A program made the position numbers and the translations under genes. From positions 496,001 to 560,000 of the forward strand of contig NZ_MZNT01000001.1 of the NCBI RefSeq assembly GCF_002042965.1: 64,000 bases of DNA, written 5' to 3'. This document shows positions 8,896-16,639 of this stretch, one piece after another. The notes under the pieces were generated by a model, which did no database searches, was not told the origin of the DNA, and saw nothing but the letters and a program-made list of their open reading frames with translations. How positions within the stretch are numbered: the first letter of the stretch is position 1; the number at the start of each line of letters is the position of its first letter. This DNA is from Paenibacillus sp. 32352 (GTDB lineage: Bacteria > Bacillota > Bacilli > Paenibacillales > NBRC-103111).

Positions 8896-9270
8896 ATGGC
8901 AGCGGATAAAAAAGGAAAAGATATGTTGATCGGAGCCGTAGTAGGCACCGTTTTGGGAGCGGTGACCGCTCTGTTGCTTGCACCTAAATCAGGAAAAGAG
9001 CTTAGAGCCGATCTGGCAGAAGGCGTACACAACGTTTCCGAGAAAACACAGCAGGTTGCAGGTAACGTATTGGATAAATCCAAACAACTAGCCAGCACGA
9101 TTTCGGAAAAAACTCATTCCCTCGGCAGCTCCACTACAGAATGGGCAGGCAAGGTCAAGGAAAAAGCGTTGTCTTGGAAAAACGGAAAAACCGACGAATC
9201 GGCTGAGGTTCCTGTTGCAGCAACGGTCATCGTGAATGAAGACCGGGAAGCTGAAGAGGAAGGGAAATAA
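8896..9270 (+). CDS. YtxH domain protein
   Basis: 124 residues. The N-terminal glycine-rich membrane segment (MLIGAVVGTVLGAVTALLLAP) followed by KSGKELR is the YtxH signature. The rest is a charged amphipathic helix that ends in acidic residues. The AAGGAG at 8881-8886 fits a start at 8896 (MAADKK); the ATG at 8887 directly abuts that site and is less likely. It is the second gene of the ytxGH operon, presumably stress-related and membrane-associated. A terminator follows. Confidence 0.85.
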   Translation: MAADKKGKDMLIGAVVGTVLGAVTALLLAPKSGKELRADLAEGVHNVSEKTQQVAGNVLDKSKQLASTISEKTHSLGSSTTEWAGKVKEKALSWKNGKTDESAEVPVAATVIVNEDREAEEEGK

Positions 9271-9290
9271 CCGAACAAGACATATAGCAC

Positions 9291-9335
9291 AAAAACCATC
9301 CGTCCAAGGCAGAAGACTTGAGGCGGATGGTTTTT
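9291..9335 (+). terminator. terminator after ytxH
   Basis: AAAAACCATCCG pairs with CGGATGGTTTTT across a 21-base loop that can form its own smaller stem. The symmetry lets it act on both strands. Confidence 0.85.
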
Positions 9336-9357
9336 GACATGGTAGAGCTTTATAATC

Positions 9358-9417
9358 GGGGCTCCACGCAAAGTGCCTGAATCGGCTTCGGAGCCAAGCC
9401 CCCGCTTTGTGGGGGCA
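9358..9417 (+). repeat. dispersed repeat family A, copy 1
   Basis: GGGGCTCCACGCAAAGTGCC, then TGAATCGGCTTCGGAGCC, then the arm CCCCGCTTTGTGGGGG. The outer arms CACGCAAAG and CTTTGTGGG pair, and GGCTTCGGAGCC forms an inner hairpin. It lies between convergent genes and directly abuts the stop codon of the gene at 9418. Confidence 0.75.
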
Positions 9418-10572
9418 TTACCATTTCGAAGGATCGATCTTGCTTGGATCGAGTCCCTGCCATATGTTGCGGATATCGGCGGTTTCCGGATGGTCAAACA
9501 CGAGCCAAGCCGTAGGCAAATACCGCTCACCATGCTCACTGGCAGGCTTGTTAATGATTTGGTTATCATGTACCAATACCGTGGACGAGCCGCCGTCCAG
9601 GTTGGCCGCTGTAATGGCTCCATGCTCCAGAAAAATATTCTGAATATCGTACAGCGTCGCGCCGATACTATAGCCCGGCTGTCTGCCGTCAATAATGGCA
9701 AACATGATAGTACCGTCTTCCTTCTGTGCCATACAAGTACGAGGGGCGATTCCCCATCCGTCCGCCTGATTCTTGATTTGGCCTACTCCATTAACGATAA
9801 ACCGCGGAGCGAACGTTACGGCTTCCTGAACACCCATTTGCAGCAGCTCGGATGGCTTGTACTTCCCGGCGATCATCCGCCCGTCCTTATCGATGCCTAC
9901 AATATGATTCGGTGTATTCATGCTTCCGTCGTTATAAAAAATTTTGCCCCCGGACATGACGAGACCTGTAGGCTGGAATCCGTTGCCCATCCATTCCGGG
10001 TCGACGAAGCCGCCAGCATTGACGCCTGCTACAGCTCCAAGCCGTTTCACCATGGAGGATACCTTTTCTCCTTTGCCTACCTTGTTCGGAACGGCAATTC
10101 TCAGCTTTTTGGGGTCATTCACAATAAGCAGCTTTCCTTTGAAATTTTTGCCTTCAATCGGCTCAATCTCAACGAGGGGCTTCTTTTGTTCCTTCTTGGG
10201 CTCCGCGGCGGCCGGCTTGTTGACCTGCACCAGGTGCTGGTCCTTCACTTCCGTGTAAGTGTCAAATTGCTGCCAGTACCGATTGACCCGTTTGTCCAGC
10301 TCATCATTGCCAATCAGGTAAGCGGCCCAATGCCGATGCTGCGTTGTTATTAGCGTATCCGCCATCAGATAGCGAAGATTCGTTCCCGACTCCGTCAAAA
10401 AGAACCAGAGACTGAAGATCATCCCGAAGGTCATCAATACCGACATCGTATAAAAGAAAAGAGTTACAAGAGCGGAAGCCCGTTTCTTCTTCTTCTTTTT
10501 TCGAGAGGAAGGAAGCTTCTTGACGGCCACTGTCGTACGCGTCTTAGGACTGCTCGATAAATTGGCTGGCAT
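9418..10572 (-). CDS. phosphodiester glycosidase (NAGPA domain) family protein
   Basis: 384 residues. A basic, Lys-rich N terminus (RKKKKKKRAS, residues 24-33) precedes one membrane segment (about 36-60), giving a membrane-anchored extracellular enzyme. The C-terminal half is the NAGPA/DUF2233 domain: GVNAGGFVDPEW near 180, APRTCMAQKEDGTIMFAIIDGR near 280 and AANLDGGSSTVLV near 328. Members cleave sugar phosphodiesters in exopolysaccharide or wall polymers. Nothing nearby fixes the substrate. It is transcribed alone. Confidence 0.9.
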   Translation of the reverse strand: MPANLSSSPKTRTTVAVKKLPSSRKKKKKKRASALVTLFFYTMSVLMTFGMIFSLWFFLTESGTNLRYLMADTLITTQHRHWAAYLIGNDELDKRVNRYWQQFDTYTEVKDQHLVQVNKPAAAEPKKEQKKPLVEIEPIEGKNFKGKLLIVNDPKKLRIAVPNKVGKGEKVSSMVKRLGAVAGVNAGGFVDPEWMGNGFQPTGLVMSGGKIFYNDGSMNTPNHIVGIDKDGRMIAGKYKPSELLQMGVQEAVTFAPRFIVNGVGQIKNQADGWGIAPRTCMAQKEDGTIMFAIIDGRQPGYSIGATLYDIQNIFLEHGAITAANLDGGSSTVLVHDNQIINKPASEHGERYLPTAWLVFDHPETADIRNIWQGLDPSKIDPSKW

Positions 10573-10661
10573 GTCTTCGTTCCCTTCAAAATATTGGATT
10601 TTCTACAGTTATAAACGTAAAAAAGAGAAAAAAGTTTCAGTTCAAGACCGCACTTTTTTCC

Positions 10662-12473
10662 CTATTTCGGCAAATATAGCTGTTTTTTCTCTTTTATCAT
10701 CTTTTCAAAATCATCGGCAGCTACCGGCTTGCTGAACACATACCCTTGGATTTCATCGCATCCCCGGGACAGAAGAAATTCGAGCTGCTCCATCGTTTCT
10801 ACGCCCTCCGCCAATGATTTCATCTTCAGCTGCTGCGACATTGCAATAAGCGCCGTCACGATAGCGGCATTATCCTCGTCGGATGTGACGTCCCGAATGA
10901 AGGATTGGTCGATTTTTAACGTATGAACGCGGAACCGTTTCAAATAACTGAGGGAGGAGTAACCCGTTCCAAAATCATCGATAGAAATTCGAACTCCCAG
11001 CTCCTTCAAATGGTGCATCGTTTCGATCACTTGCGGGATATGGTTCATAGCAACGCTCTCTGTAATCTCCAAGCACAAATGCTCAGGCTTAAGCCCGGTT
11101 TCGTCCAAAATCTTTTGAATCATCGGAATAAATTGCGGCTGATGGAATTGAATGGCCGAAATATTCACGGAGACGCATAGTGCAGGATATCCGGAATCTA
11201 TCCACTGCTTGGTTTGAATACAGGATTGCTTAAGAATCCAATGACCGATCGGGACGATGAGTCCGGTTTCCTCGGCCAGGGGGATAAATTCAGCGGGAGA
11301 GATCATACCCCATTCCGGATGGTGCCAACGAACGAGCGCTTCCATTCCATTGATGGTGCCGGTGTGCAAATCGACCAAAGGCTGATATAAAATAAGAAGC
11401 TCTTTTCGTTCCAACGCTTTACGCAGATGAAGCTCCATGTTCAGCGTGTGCAGCGAGCGTTTGTTCATGTCGGGATGGTAATAATGGTATGAATTCCCAC
11501 CTTTCTCTTTGGTGCGGTACATGGCATTGTCGGCGTTTTTCAACAAGGTTTCGGCATCAATTCCGTCATTGGGATAAAGGCTGATCCCTATGCTTGCTGT
11601 TACGAACAGCTCATGCTTTTCAATGTGAAAAGGTTCCTTGACAAGATTAAGAATCCCTTTAGCCAGCTGCGCGGGCTCATCGACATGGGTCGTTTGGGAA
11701 AGCAGAATCATAAACTCATCCCCGCCAAAACGGGCGACAACATTGTGGTCTTTGATATATATTTGAAGCTTGCGCGCCAAAGCTTGCAAGAGCTGATCTC
11801 CAATGTGATGGCCTAGCGTATCATTAATGACTTTAAATCGGTCCAGATCAAAAAAAATAACGGCTACCCGATTTCCCGTTTTCTCCGATTCCTGAAGGCA
11901 GGCTTTGAGACGATCATCAAAATAGAGACGGTTCGGAAGCTCTGTCAACGAATCGTGATAAGCCATATGAATGATTTTTTCCTCTGCCCGCTTACGTTCA
12001 TTCATCGCCCGAATGGTTGCATAGGAACGCAGAAATTGATCGTCTTTAGTCTCATTAACAATACGGGCAAACAATTCATCGTGTTGAATGGGATTGTGAT
12101 GGGCGGAAGAGGGGTCAGAGGTTGTAAGCAATTGTATTACGTTTTCGATGTGCTCTTTGTGAATACGTGCGGCAGAGGCTGTTTTGGAACGTTTGCGGTC
12201 TTTTTCACCTAAATAAACGATGCCTTTTTTCGTATCATAATCTTCTACGTGGTGCATGTTGACGATATTAGCGCTATCTAAGAGCCGAAACCCGTCCTCG
12301 AACAGCCATTCTTCCAAATTATCGAAAGAAAAATCAAGATAATACTGCTGATCCTTGGTGTGAACGATAACTTCACGTTCTCGAATCTTATCGATTTTGA
12401 CAACACTGCTCGAATCCAAGATGATAATTTCCGACCCTCTCTTGCCGTCTCGTGTCACAGGAATTTTCTGCAT
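10662..12473 (-). CDS. LytTR-GGDEF-EAL fusion protein
   Basis: 603 residues with three domains. Residues 1-100 fit a LytTR DNA-binding domain (IIILDSSSVVKIDKI, then FSFDNLEEWLFEDGFRLLD and NIVNMHHVEDYD). A GGDEF domain follows with an intact RFGGDEF near 245, then an EAL domain with EALVRW near 377, DDFGTGYSSL and SLAEGVET, so both halves look catalytically competent. GGAG at 12483-12486 fits the ATG at 12473 better than that at 12488. It lies 58 bases downstream of agrD on the same strand, after a hairpin. It may couple DNA binding, or the agr signal, to c-di-GMP turnover; the coupling is inferred. Confidence 0.9.
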   Translation of the reverse strand: MQKIPVTRDGKRGSEIIILDSSSVVKIDKIREREVIVHTKDQQYYLDFSFDNLEEWLFEDGFRLLDSANIVNMHHVEDYDTKKGIVYLGEKDRKRSKTASAARIHKEHIENVIQLLTTSDPSSAHHNPIQHDELFARIVNETKDDQFLRSYATIRAMNERKRAEEKIIHMAYHDSLTELPNRLYFDDRLKACLQESEKTGNRVAVIFFDLDRFKVINDTLGHHIGDQLLQALARKLQIYIKDHNVVARFGGDEFMILLSQTTHVDEPAQLAKGILNLVKEPFHIEKHELFVTASIGISLYPNDGIDAETLLKNADNAMYRTKEKGGNSYHYYHPDMNKRSLHTLNMELHLRKALERKELLILYQPLVDLHTGTINGMEALVRWHHPEWGMISPAEFIPLAEETGLIVPIGHWILKQSCIQTKQWIDSGYPALCVSVNISAIQFHQPQFIPMIQKILDETGLKPEHLCLEITESVAMNHIPQVIETMHHLKELGVRISIDDFGTGYSSLSYLKRFRVHTLKIDQSFIRDVTSDEDNAAIVTALIAMSQQLKMKSLAEGVETMEQLEFLLSRGCDEIQGYVFSKPVAADDFEKMIKEKKQLYLPK

Positions 12474-12504
12474 GAAATTCAGCTCCATAAGAGAAGGATT
12501 GGTA

Positions 12505-12524
12505 GGCTGTCTTGAGGGACAGCC
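12505..12524 (-). promoter_or_regulatory. hairpin between agrD and the LytTR-GGDEF-EAL gene
   Basis: GGCTGTC and GACAGCC form a perfect 7-base-pair stem with a 6-base loop in the short gap between the two genes. No U-tract follows on the minus strand, so it is not a standard terminator. It could partly terminate, or protect or process the RNA. Confidence 0.5.
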
Positions 12525-12531
12525 CCAGATA

Positions 12532-12654
12532 TTATTTTTTCAGTAGTTCTTGTGGTGTTTCTGGGCGGTGAGTTGATATTGAATTAGTGGTGACAAAAAA
12601 TGCAGCCAGAGTCATTAGAATGCTGTTTGCTAAGATTGCAAGCTTATTTTTCAT
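12532..12654 (-). CDS. agrD: AgrD-like cyclic lactone autoinducer precursor
   Basis: A 40-residue peptide: a basic start (MKNKLAILAN), a hydrophobic amphipathic middle (SILMTLAAFFVTTN), and the tail HRPETPQELLKK. That tail matches the conserved acidic/Pro motif of AgrD peptides (PKEL in Staphylococcus). There is no Cys, so ring closure would have to use Ser25 or Ser27, giving a lactone rather than a thiolactone. An ideal AGGAGG lies inside the end of agrB, and the start overlaps the agrB stop by about 11 bases, which implies coupled translation. AgrB would process it. It is short enough to be missed by length-filtered gene callers. Confidence 0.85.
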   Translation of the reverse strand: MKNKLAILANSILMTLAAFFVTTNSISTHRPETPQELLKK

Positions 12655-13207
12655 GTATAAACCTCCTTTCTACGAAGTCTCTTAAAATATAAGAGTACTT
12701 CGTTGTTAGAAATGCCTGAATAAAAAATGCGGTTGAAAGAATGGAGGATTGAATGAAAAAATTGGAAGATACAATTATAATTGCTAATATTCGCAAATAT
12801 GGATAGTACTTGGGACTAATCTTACTCACATCTTGTATATTATTAGGAGCAGTTATAAAGAAAGTAATAAGTGATATGATATCAAGAATAATAAAAAAAC
12901 TATTATAAGTATGGGTAGTAAATGCGATGGTTACAAAAATAACTATCGATAATAAACAACAAGATAATGAGGATGACATATGCATGCCGCCAGAAACAAA
13001 TCGTATAAGCATATAAGCGAAAATTCCAAGTAAGCACTGTAATAAATGGCCGGTTGCTAAACAAATCATTATAGAGATTATCATAGCTAAAGAAGTATTT
13101 ATTAATAAAATCAAAGAGTACTTCAGCGCAATTTCCGACCCAGCACCTGCGTGATTATTACGTATACTTTTTGCAAGGTATTCCGCAGATTGATCGATAA
13201 CATTCAT
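12644..13207 (-). CDS. agrB: AgrB-like autoinducer processing peptidase
   Basis: 187 residues with several membrane segments and the family signature RFVSGGMHMSSSLSCC near 66-81. It contains the catalytic His (GGMH) and a Cys about seven residues later, as in Staphylococcus AgrB. AgrB cleaves the AgrD tail and helps close the ring at the membrane. Its start overlaps the stop of the preceding 224-residue membrane protein (ATGA), and agrD starts within its 3' end. All three are evidently one transcript. Base composition is AT-rich compared with the flanking genes. Confidence 0.9.
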   Translation of the reverse strand: MNVIDQSAEYLAKSIRNNHAGAGSEIALKYSLILLINTSLAMIISIMICLATGHLLQCLLGIFAYMLIRFVSGGMHMSSSLSCCLLSIVIFVTIAFTTHTYNSFFIILDIISLITFFITAPNNIQDVSKISPKYYPYLRILAIIIVSSNFFIQSSILSTAFFIQAFLTTKYSYILRDFVERRFIHEK

Positions 13208-13878
13208 TTTCGTGACAACCTTTCACGTCTATTCTTCCATAATTTTTGATTATGTTTATAGGATAGATAGATTCCAACTAGAAAAAGGATTCCAATAATT
13301 ATAGGAACAATAATATGCAGTTTGGATTCTTTAAAAGCAACTGTTTGCACTTGGATAATAACAACGGCAATAACTAATACAGCAGAAAGTAAAAAGTTAT
13401 ACCCTTTTTGTGCATCATTAATAGTCGTATGAAACCCTAGCTTATATTTTTGAAGCGGGTATAGTAGTAATAATAGTAGGGCAGAAACAATCAACTCACT
13501 CATAATAAATTGGGAAAGTGATGTTTGAAACGTTTCGGGAGAAAATAAATTCAAATCGGTTCCAACTGATGCTACTAATCCTTCAAAAAGTGTTGTAACT
13601 AGCGAACCGATAACCATAACTAAAATAGAAAAGATTACTGGTAGTCCGAAAAATAGAGTAATTAAGACAATTCCAGAGACTATGATAGGAATAGCTGCGA
13701 GACCGGGCTCATTTATAACATCTCTAAAATAAACAGAAATAAGGGACATAAAAAATGCTATGAGGGCTACTTTATGTAGTGAATAGCGAAAATATATTCG
13801 GAAAAAAGACAAACTTACAAGAATTACTGAAGCAAACTCTATTGAATTTGCAATGATCTTGGCGAAATAAAACATCAC
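13204..13878 (-). CDS. AgrC-sensor-like membrane protein without a kinase domain
   Basis: 224 residues with about six or seven membrane segments, ending in a basic tail (YKHNQKLWKNRRERLSRK). Size, topology and the motif KLGF after the central segments (near 147) link it to the three paralogues upstream, which have RIGF at the same place. The layout resembles the membrane sensor half of AgrC but stops where the dimerisation/His domain would begin. The start is GTG (13878) or ATG (13875) behind AAAGGGG. It overlaps agrB by four bases. It may be the signal receptor, a transporter or an inhibitor of a LytTR protein; the function is unknown. Confidence 0.75.
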   Translation of the reverse strand: MMFYFAKIIANSIEFASVILVSLSFFRIYFRYSLHKVALIAFFMSLISVYFRDVINEPGLAAIPIIVSGIVLITLFFGLPVIFSILVMVIGSLVTTLFEGLVASVGTDLNLFSPETFQTSLSQFIMSELIVSALLLLLLYPLQKYKLGFHTTINDAQKGYNFLLSAVLVIAVVIIQVQTVAFKESKLHIIVPIIIGILFLVGIYLSYKHNQKLWKNRRERLSRK

Positions 13879-13922
13879 GATGCCCCTTTAAGAAATGTCA
13901 AAAGTTATATTGTTTAATTAAA

Positions 13923-13951
13923 TTAAGTTTAATATACTATTGTAAACTTAA
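13923..13951. promoter_or_regulatory. inverted repeat in the agr operon promoter region
   Basis: TTAAGTTTA and TAAACTTAA form perfect 9-base arms 11 bases apart. On the minus strand TCGACA (13962-13967) and TACAAT lie around it with a 19-base spacer, so the repeat would cover the -10 and start site, a typical operator position. The binding protein could be the HTH-LytTR regulator, but this is inferred. Confidence 0.5.
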
Positions 13952-13969
13952 CAAGTAGAAAATTGTCGA

Positions 13970-13983
13970 ATAAAGCGCTTTCT
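13970..13983. promoter_or_regulatory. candidate cre box (CcpA site) upstream of the agr operon
   Basis: ATAAAGCGCTTTCT differs from the ideal TGAAAGCGCTTTCA at two outer positions and keeps the palindromic AAAGCGCTTT core. It lies about 95 bases before the start of the agr operon. It would make the operon sensitive to carbon catabolite control. Sequence match only. Confidence 0.4.
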
Positions 13984-14072
13984 AGCTACGAGTACGTATC
14001 AAACATAGGCGATGTTACCCTGACGTGATAAGAAATTTTAGTAATATAAATCTATCTTTTGTACCATCAAAT

Positions 14073-14720
14073 TCAATCCTCCAGCTCTTTTTCGTAGGAC
14101 ATATGTATTAAGTATAAAAAGACAAGAAATAGCATGGAAATAATAAATGGTATGATTTTTTCGTAAAATATGATTGAAATGCTGCCCAGATATAGTAACA
14201 ATGATCCAAGGACTAGCACTATGTAAAACTTTGATGGAAATTTTGCGGATTTTGAACTAAGATTTCTTGATGAGATAAAGGTAAATCCTATCCGAAGTTT
14301 ATTGAGAACAATAGATAAAACTAAATTCACTGAACATAAAAAATAGACTTGAATGTCGTAATCGTTACGAGTAATTTCAATAAACTTGCCATGGTCGAAG
14401 TTAGCTAAGGCCATATTAAATAAAAGCTCGGACATAACGTTGATAGGATATGTTATAGAAACTAGAAGAAATGAATGCCACAACCTAAAACGATAGATTA
14501 AGAATACACAAAGAAAATAACCGACAGGCTGGAGTATCGATAAGAGGTATATAATTTTGAATGTTAGCAGTACTATTGTGACTTGGGATAATAGTAATGT
14601 GCAAATAATAACGTGTGTTAGATATCTAGTGATCTTTAAACGAAATATAGATAGTCCTAATATTTGCAGTGTAAACCACCAGTAACATGCTTGAAGAAAA
14701 GTTGTCCAAATCTGATCCAT
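14073..14720 (-). CDS. AgrC-sensor-like membrane protein, paralogue 3
   Basis: 215 residues, mostly hydrophobic with about six membrane segments, the motif LRIGFTFISS near 146-155 and a charged C terminus (SYEKELED). The same length, motif and ending occur in the proteins at 14847 and 15951, so these are tandem duplicates. No His-kinase, ATPase or other soluble domain follows. The end corresponds to where a coiled coil would start in AgrC. ATG is preceded by GGGGGAA. Likely a membrane partner or receptor for LytTR signalling; not proven. Confidence 0.7.
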   Translation of the reverse strand: MDQIWTTFLQACYWWFTLQILGLSIFRLKITRYLTHVIICTLLLSQVTIVLLTFKIIYLLSILQPVGYFLCVFLIYRFRLWHSFLLVSITYPINVMSELLFNMALANFDHGKFIEITRNDYDIQVYFLCSVNLVLSIVLNKLRIGFTFISSRNLSSKSAKFPSKFYIVLVLGSLLLYLGSISIIFYEKIIPFIISMLFLVFLYLIHMSYEKELED

Positions 14721-14846
14721 CTAGAAATTCCCCCGCTGTTGTGCATTATGTACTCTAATAACTCATTCCTATAAAACAAATTCATGATTAAACTAACTAA
14801 GCTTGAAAAAGTAATGGAATATGCGGTGCTAGAATAAAACCTCTAC

Positions 14847-15488
14847 TCACTCCATCATCTCTTTCTCATGTGAAAGATGCAAAATAATAACCAGTGCAAA
14901 AAACGTAATCGTTATAGCTAGCATGATAATTTCAGAAAAGTACTCAATAGTTAGGCTAGTAATCATAATAGGAAGCCATCCAAGGATAACCATCAAGATG
15001 AGTTTTTTCGGTAAAGCCTTTTTTCGAATCATTATATTGCTTGTTACGAAAGTAAAGCCGATTCTATAAAAGTACAGTAACACTGTAATTAAATAATTGA
15101 TTGTTGTTAGAACTAAACCTTGGATGAAATAATCGTTTCTTGAGATACGGATAAACTCAATGTAATTATATTGAGCTAGCAGCAGGTTAAAGCTCGATTC
15201 CAACACAACATTTAGGCCGAAGACCAAGGTAGTCATGAGTAAGGATTGGACTATTTGGAGACGATAAAACACCCAAAAGCAAAGTAAAAGAACAATAGGA
15301 TGTAGAATCGACATTAAGAAAATAAGTTTATAAGACTGTAGAAAATATGAGGTTTGTGTCAGAACTAAAGTACTGATAATGATACATTTTAAATATAAAT
15401 GAGGCTTTATACGAAAAAGTACAAGGCCCATTAGCTGAACAGAGGGCCAGAATACCAAATAAAGTATAATCATTTTTATCTGTTCCAA
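14847..15488 (-). CDS. AgrC-sensor-like membrane protein, paralogue 2
   Basis: 213 residues, six or so membrane segments, RIGFTFVTS near 143-151 and a C terminus LHLSHEKEMME matching its neighbours. The start is TTG with GGGGTGGG upstream, lying 12 bases after the remnant copy. It is co-directional with agrBD. The paralogues have diverged strongly in sequence while keeping length and topology, suggesting that different specificities were selected. Confidence 0.7.
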   Translation of the reverse strand: MEQIKMIILYLVFWPSVQLMGLVLFRIKPHLYLKCIIISTLVLTQTSYFLQSYKLIFLMSILHPIVLLLCFWVFYRLQIVQSLLMTTLVFGLNVVLESSFNLLLAQYNYIEFIRISRNDYFIQGLVLTTINYLITVLLYFYRIGFTFVTSNIMIRKKALPKKLILMVILGWLPIMITSLTIEYFSEIIMLAITITFFALVIILHLSHEKEMME

Positions 15489-15500
15489 ACTAACCCACCC

Positions 15501-15837
15501 CTAATCCTCAATCTCCCTTAAATCAGATAAATGAAATATGACGCTTACGATCAATAATAATAAGGTGATAGAAAAGCATAATGATTTTTCAAAATAGACG
15601 ATAGTAAGACAGTGATGCCAATAAGGGATGAGGCCCAACCCTTCATTAATTACTCCGAAATTTCCTTCTTATTAGCCAAATGAAAGCTTTGAATGATGTA
15701 TGTAATTTGAGATAGCAGGACAATCGAGTCAATTGTGGTATGTAGTTTCTAAACTTTAAACGAAATAGTGCCAGACTTAAAGAAAGCATAGAAGTCCAAG
15801 TTACTGCGAAGATAAGAAGTTCGCATAGCTGCCTCAT
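15501..15837 (-). pseudogene. internally deleted AgrC-sensor-like paralogue
   Basis: The first 35 or so codons (MRQLCELLIFAVTWTSML, then LALFRLKFRNYIPQL) align with the N terminus of the paralogue at 15951. The last 45 codons, in a different frame (HHCLTIVYFEKSL and FHLSDLREIED, then stop), align with the C termini of the others. The middle is missing: about 337 bases remain of about 645. The N-terminal part alone reads as 63 residues. It is a clear remnant that records duplication and loss in this array. Confidence 0.8.
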
Positions 15838-15851
15838 TCATTCACCATTCC

Positions 15852-15895
15852 TAAAAAATAAAATCAGCCTAATTGCACTCATAGTACAAATAGGC
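15852..15895 (-). terminator. terminator downstream of sensor-like paralogue 1
   Basis: On the minus strand GCCTATTTGTAC and GTGCAATTAGGC form a 12-base stem with one mismatch around a TATGA loop, followed by TGATTTTATTTTTT. A TTGACA/TACTAT pair overlaps the same bases (15881-15910, 18-base spacer) and might start transcription of the genes beyond. Confidence 0.7.
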
Positions 15896-15950
15896 CGAAC
15901 ACTATGTCAATGATATATTTATCATATTAGTTTATTTACCCATTCACCTA

Positions 15951-16598
15951 TCAATCAGCCAGCTCCTTTTGATAAGACAGCCTTAACACAATGAACCATA
16001 CAAAGATTACAGCTAACTGAAAATAAAAAGCATATTGTTGAACATAAAATATAGTAATACTAGAAATCAAAAGAAAAGCTAATGCAAATAGGCAGGCGTA
16101 CATAAACGGTTTGTTCTGTTTTTTGAATAGGAATCTCCCTTTATCATATTGAGATAAAAAAGAGAAACCAATACGGTATTTTGATAGTATGTAACATAAA
16201 AATACATCGATAACAAGTATAAGGATTGCAATAGCAAAAGTGCCGTCCTGAATAACAACAAGAAATCGACTAACGTTAAATTTAACCAAAGCCATGTTCA
16301 AGATAAACTCCAGAGCAAAATTTATGGAGTACGCTACAATCGTAATGATAATAGAAGGTACTAGGCGAATGCGAAAAAGAAGCCTATAGCACAAAATTGC
16401 ACAGATAGGCTGAACAGTTGCGATTAAGTAGATTTTGTCAAAGCTTCTCAGAAAAACGGAGATATAGTCCAGTAACAGGGAAGAAAGTATGATCTGAACG
16501 AAGTAGGGCTTCAGGGGAAAACGAAATAGAACAAAACCTAGAGAAAGCAATGAAGCCCAACCGAAAAAATAAAAAACAGCTAACTGTAGAGTCGGCAT
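15951..16598 (-). CDS. AgrC-sensor-like membrane protein, paralogue 1
   Basis: 215 residues with repeated hydrophobic segments, RIGFSFLSQ near 146-154 and the ending LRLSYQKELAD. It is the first membrane gene after the HTH-LytTR-like regulator, 41 bases from that gene's stop. A terminator follows it, so the later paralogues are probably transcribed separately. The topology is that of a polytopic sensor domain. No enzymatic motif is visible. Confidence 0.7.
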   Translation of the reverse strand: MPTLQLAVFYFFGWASLLSLGFVLFRFPLKPYFVQIILSSLLLDYISVFLRSFDKIYLIATVQPICAILCYRLLFRIRLVPSIIITIVAYSINFALEFILNMALVKFNVSRFLVVIQDGTFAIAILILVIDVFLCYILSKYRIGFSFLSQYDKGRFLFKKQNKPFMYACLFALAFLLISSITIFYVQQYAFYFQLAVIFVWFIVLRLSYQKELAD

Positions 16599-16639
16599 AA
16601 TGTCCCATCATTTCTTCAATAGTATTCCGAATGAATAAG

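Noticed and set aside
9373-10353. Long + strand frame (326 codons) opposite the NAGPA-like gene
   Set aside because: It is the antisense of a clearly conserved gene, has no ribosome site, and its translation matches no family.
14721-14846. Additional AgrD-like peptide between the sensor-like paralogues
   Set aside because: Short minus-strand frames exist but lack the P-x-x-E-L tail and run into the next gene.
15881-15910. TTGACA/TACTAT promoter on the minus strand between sensor-like paralogue 1 and the remnant
   Set aside because: It coincides with a much stronger terminator hairpin and has an 18-base spacer; kept only as a possibility in the terminator entry.
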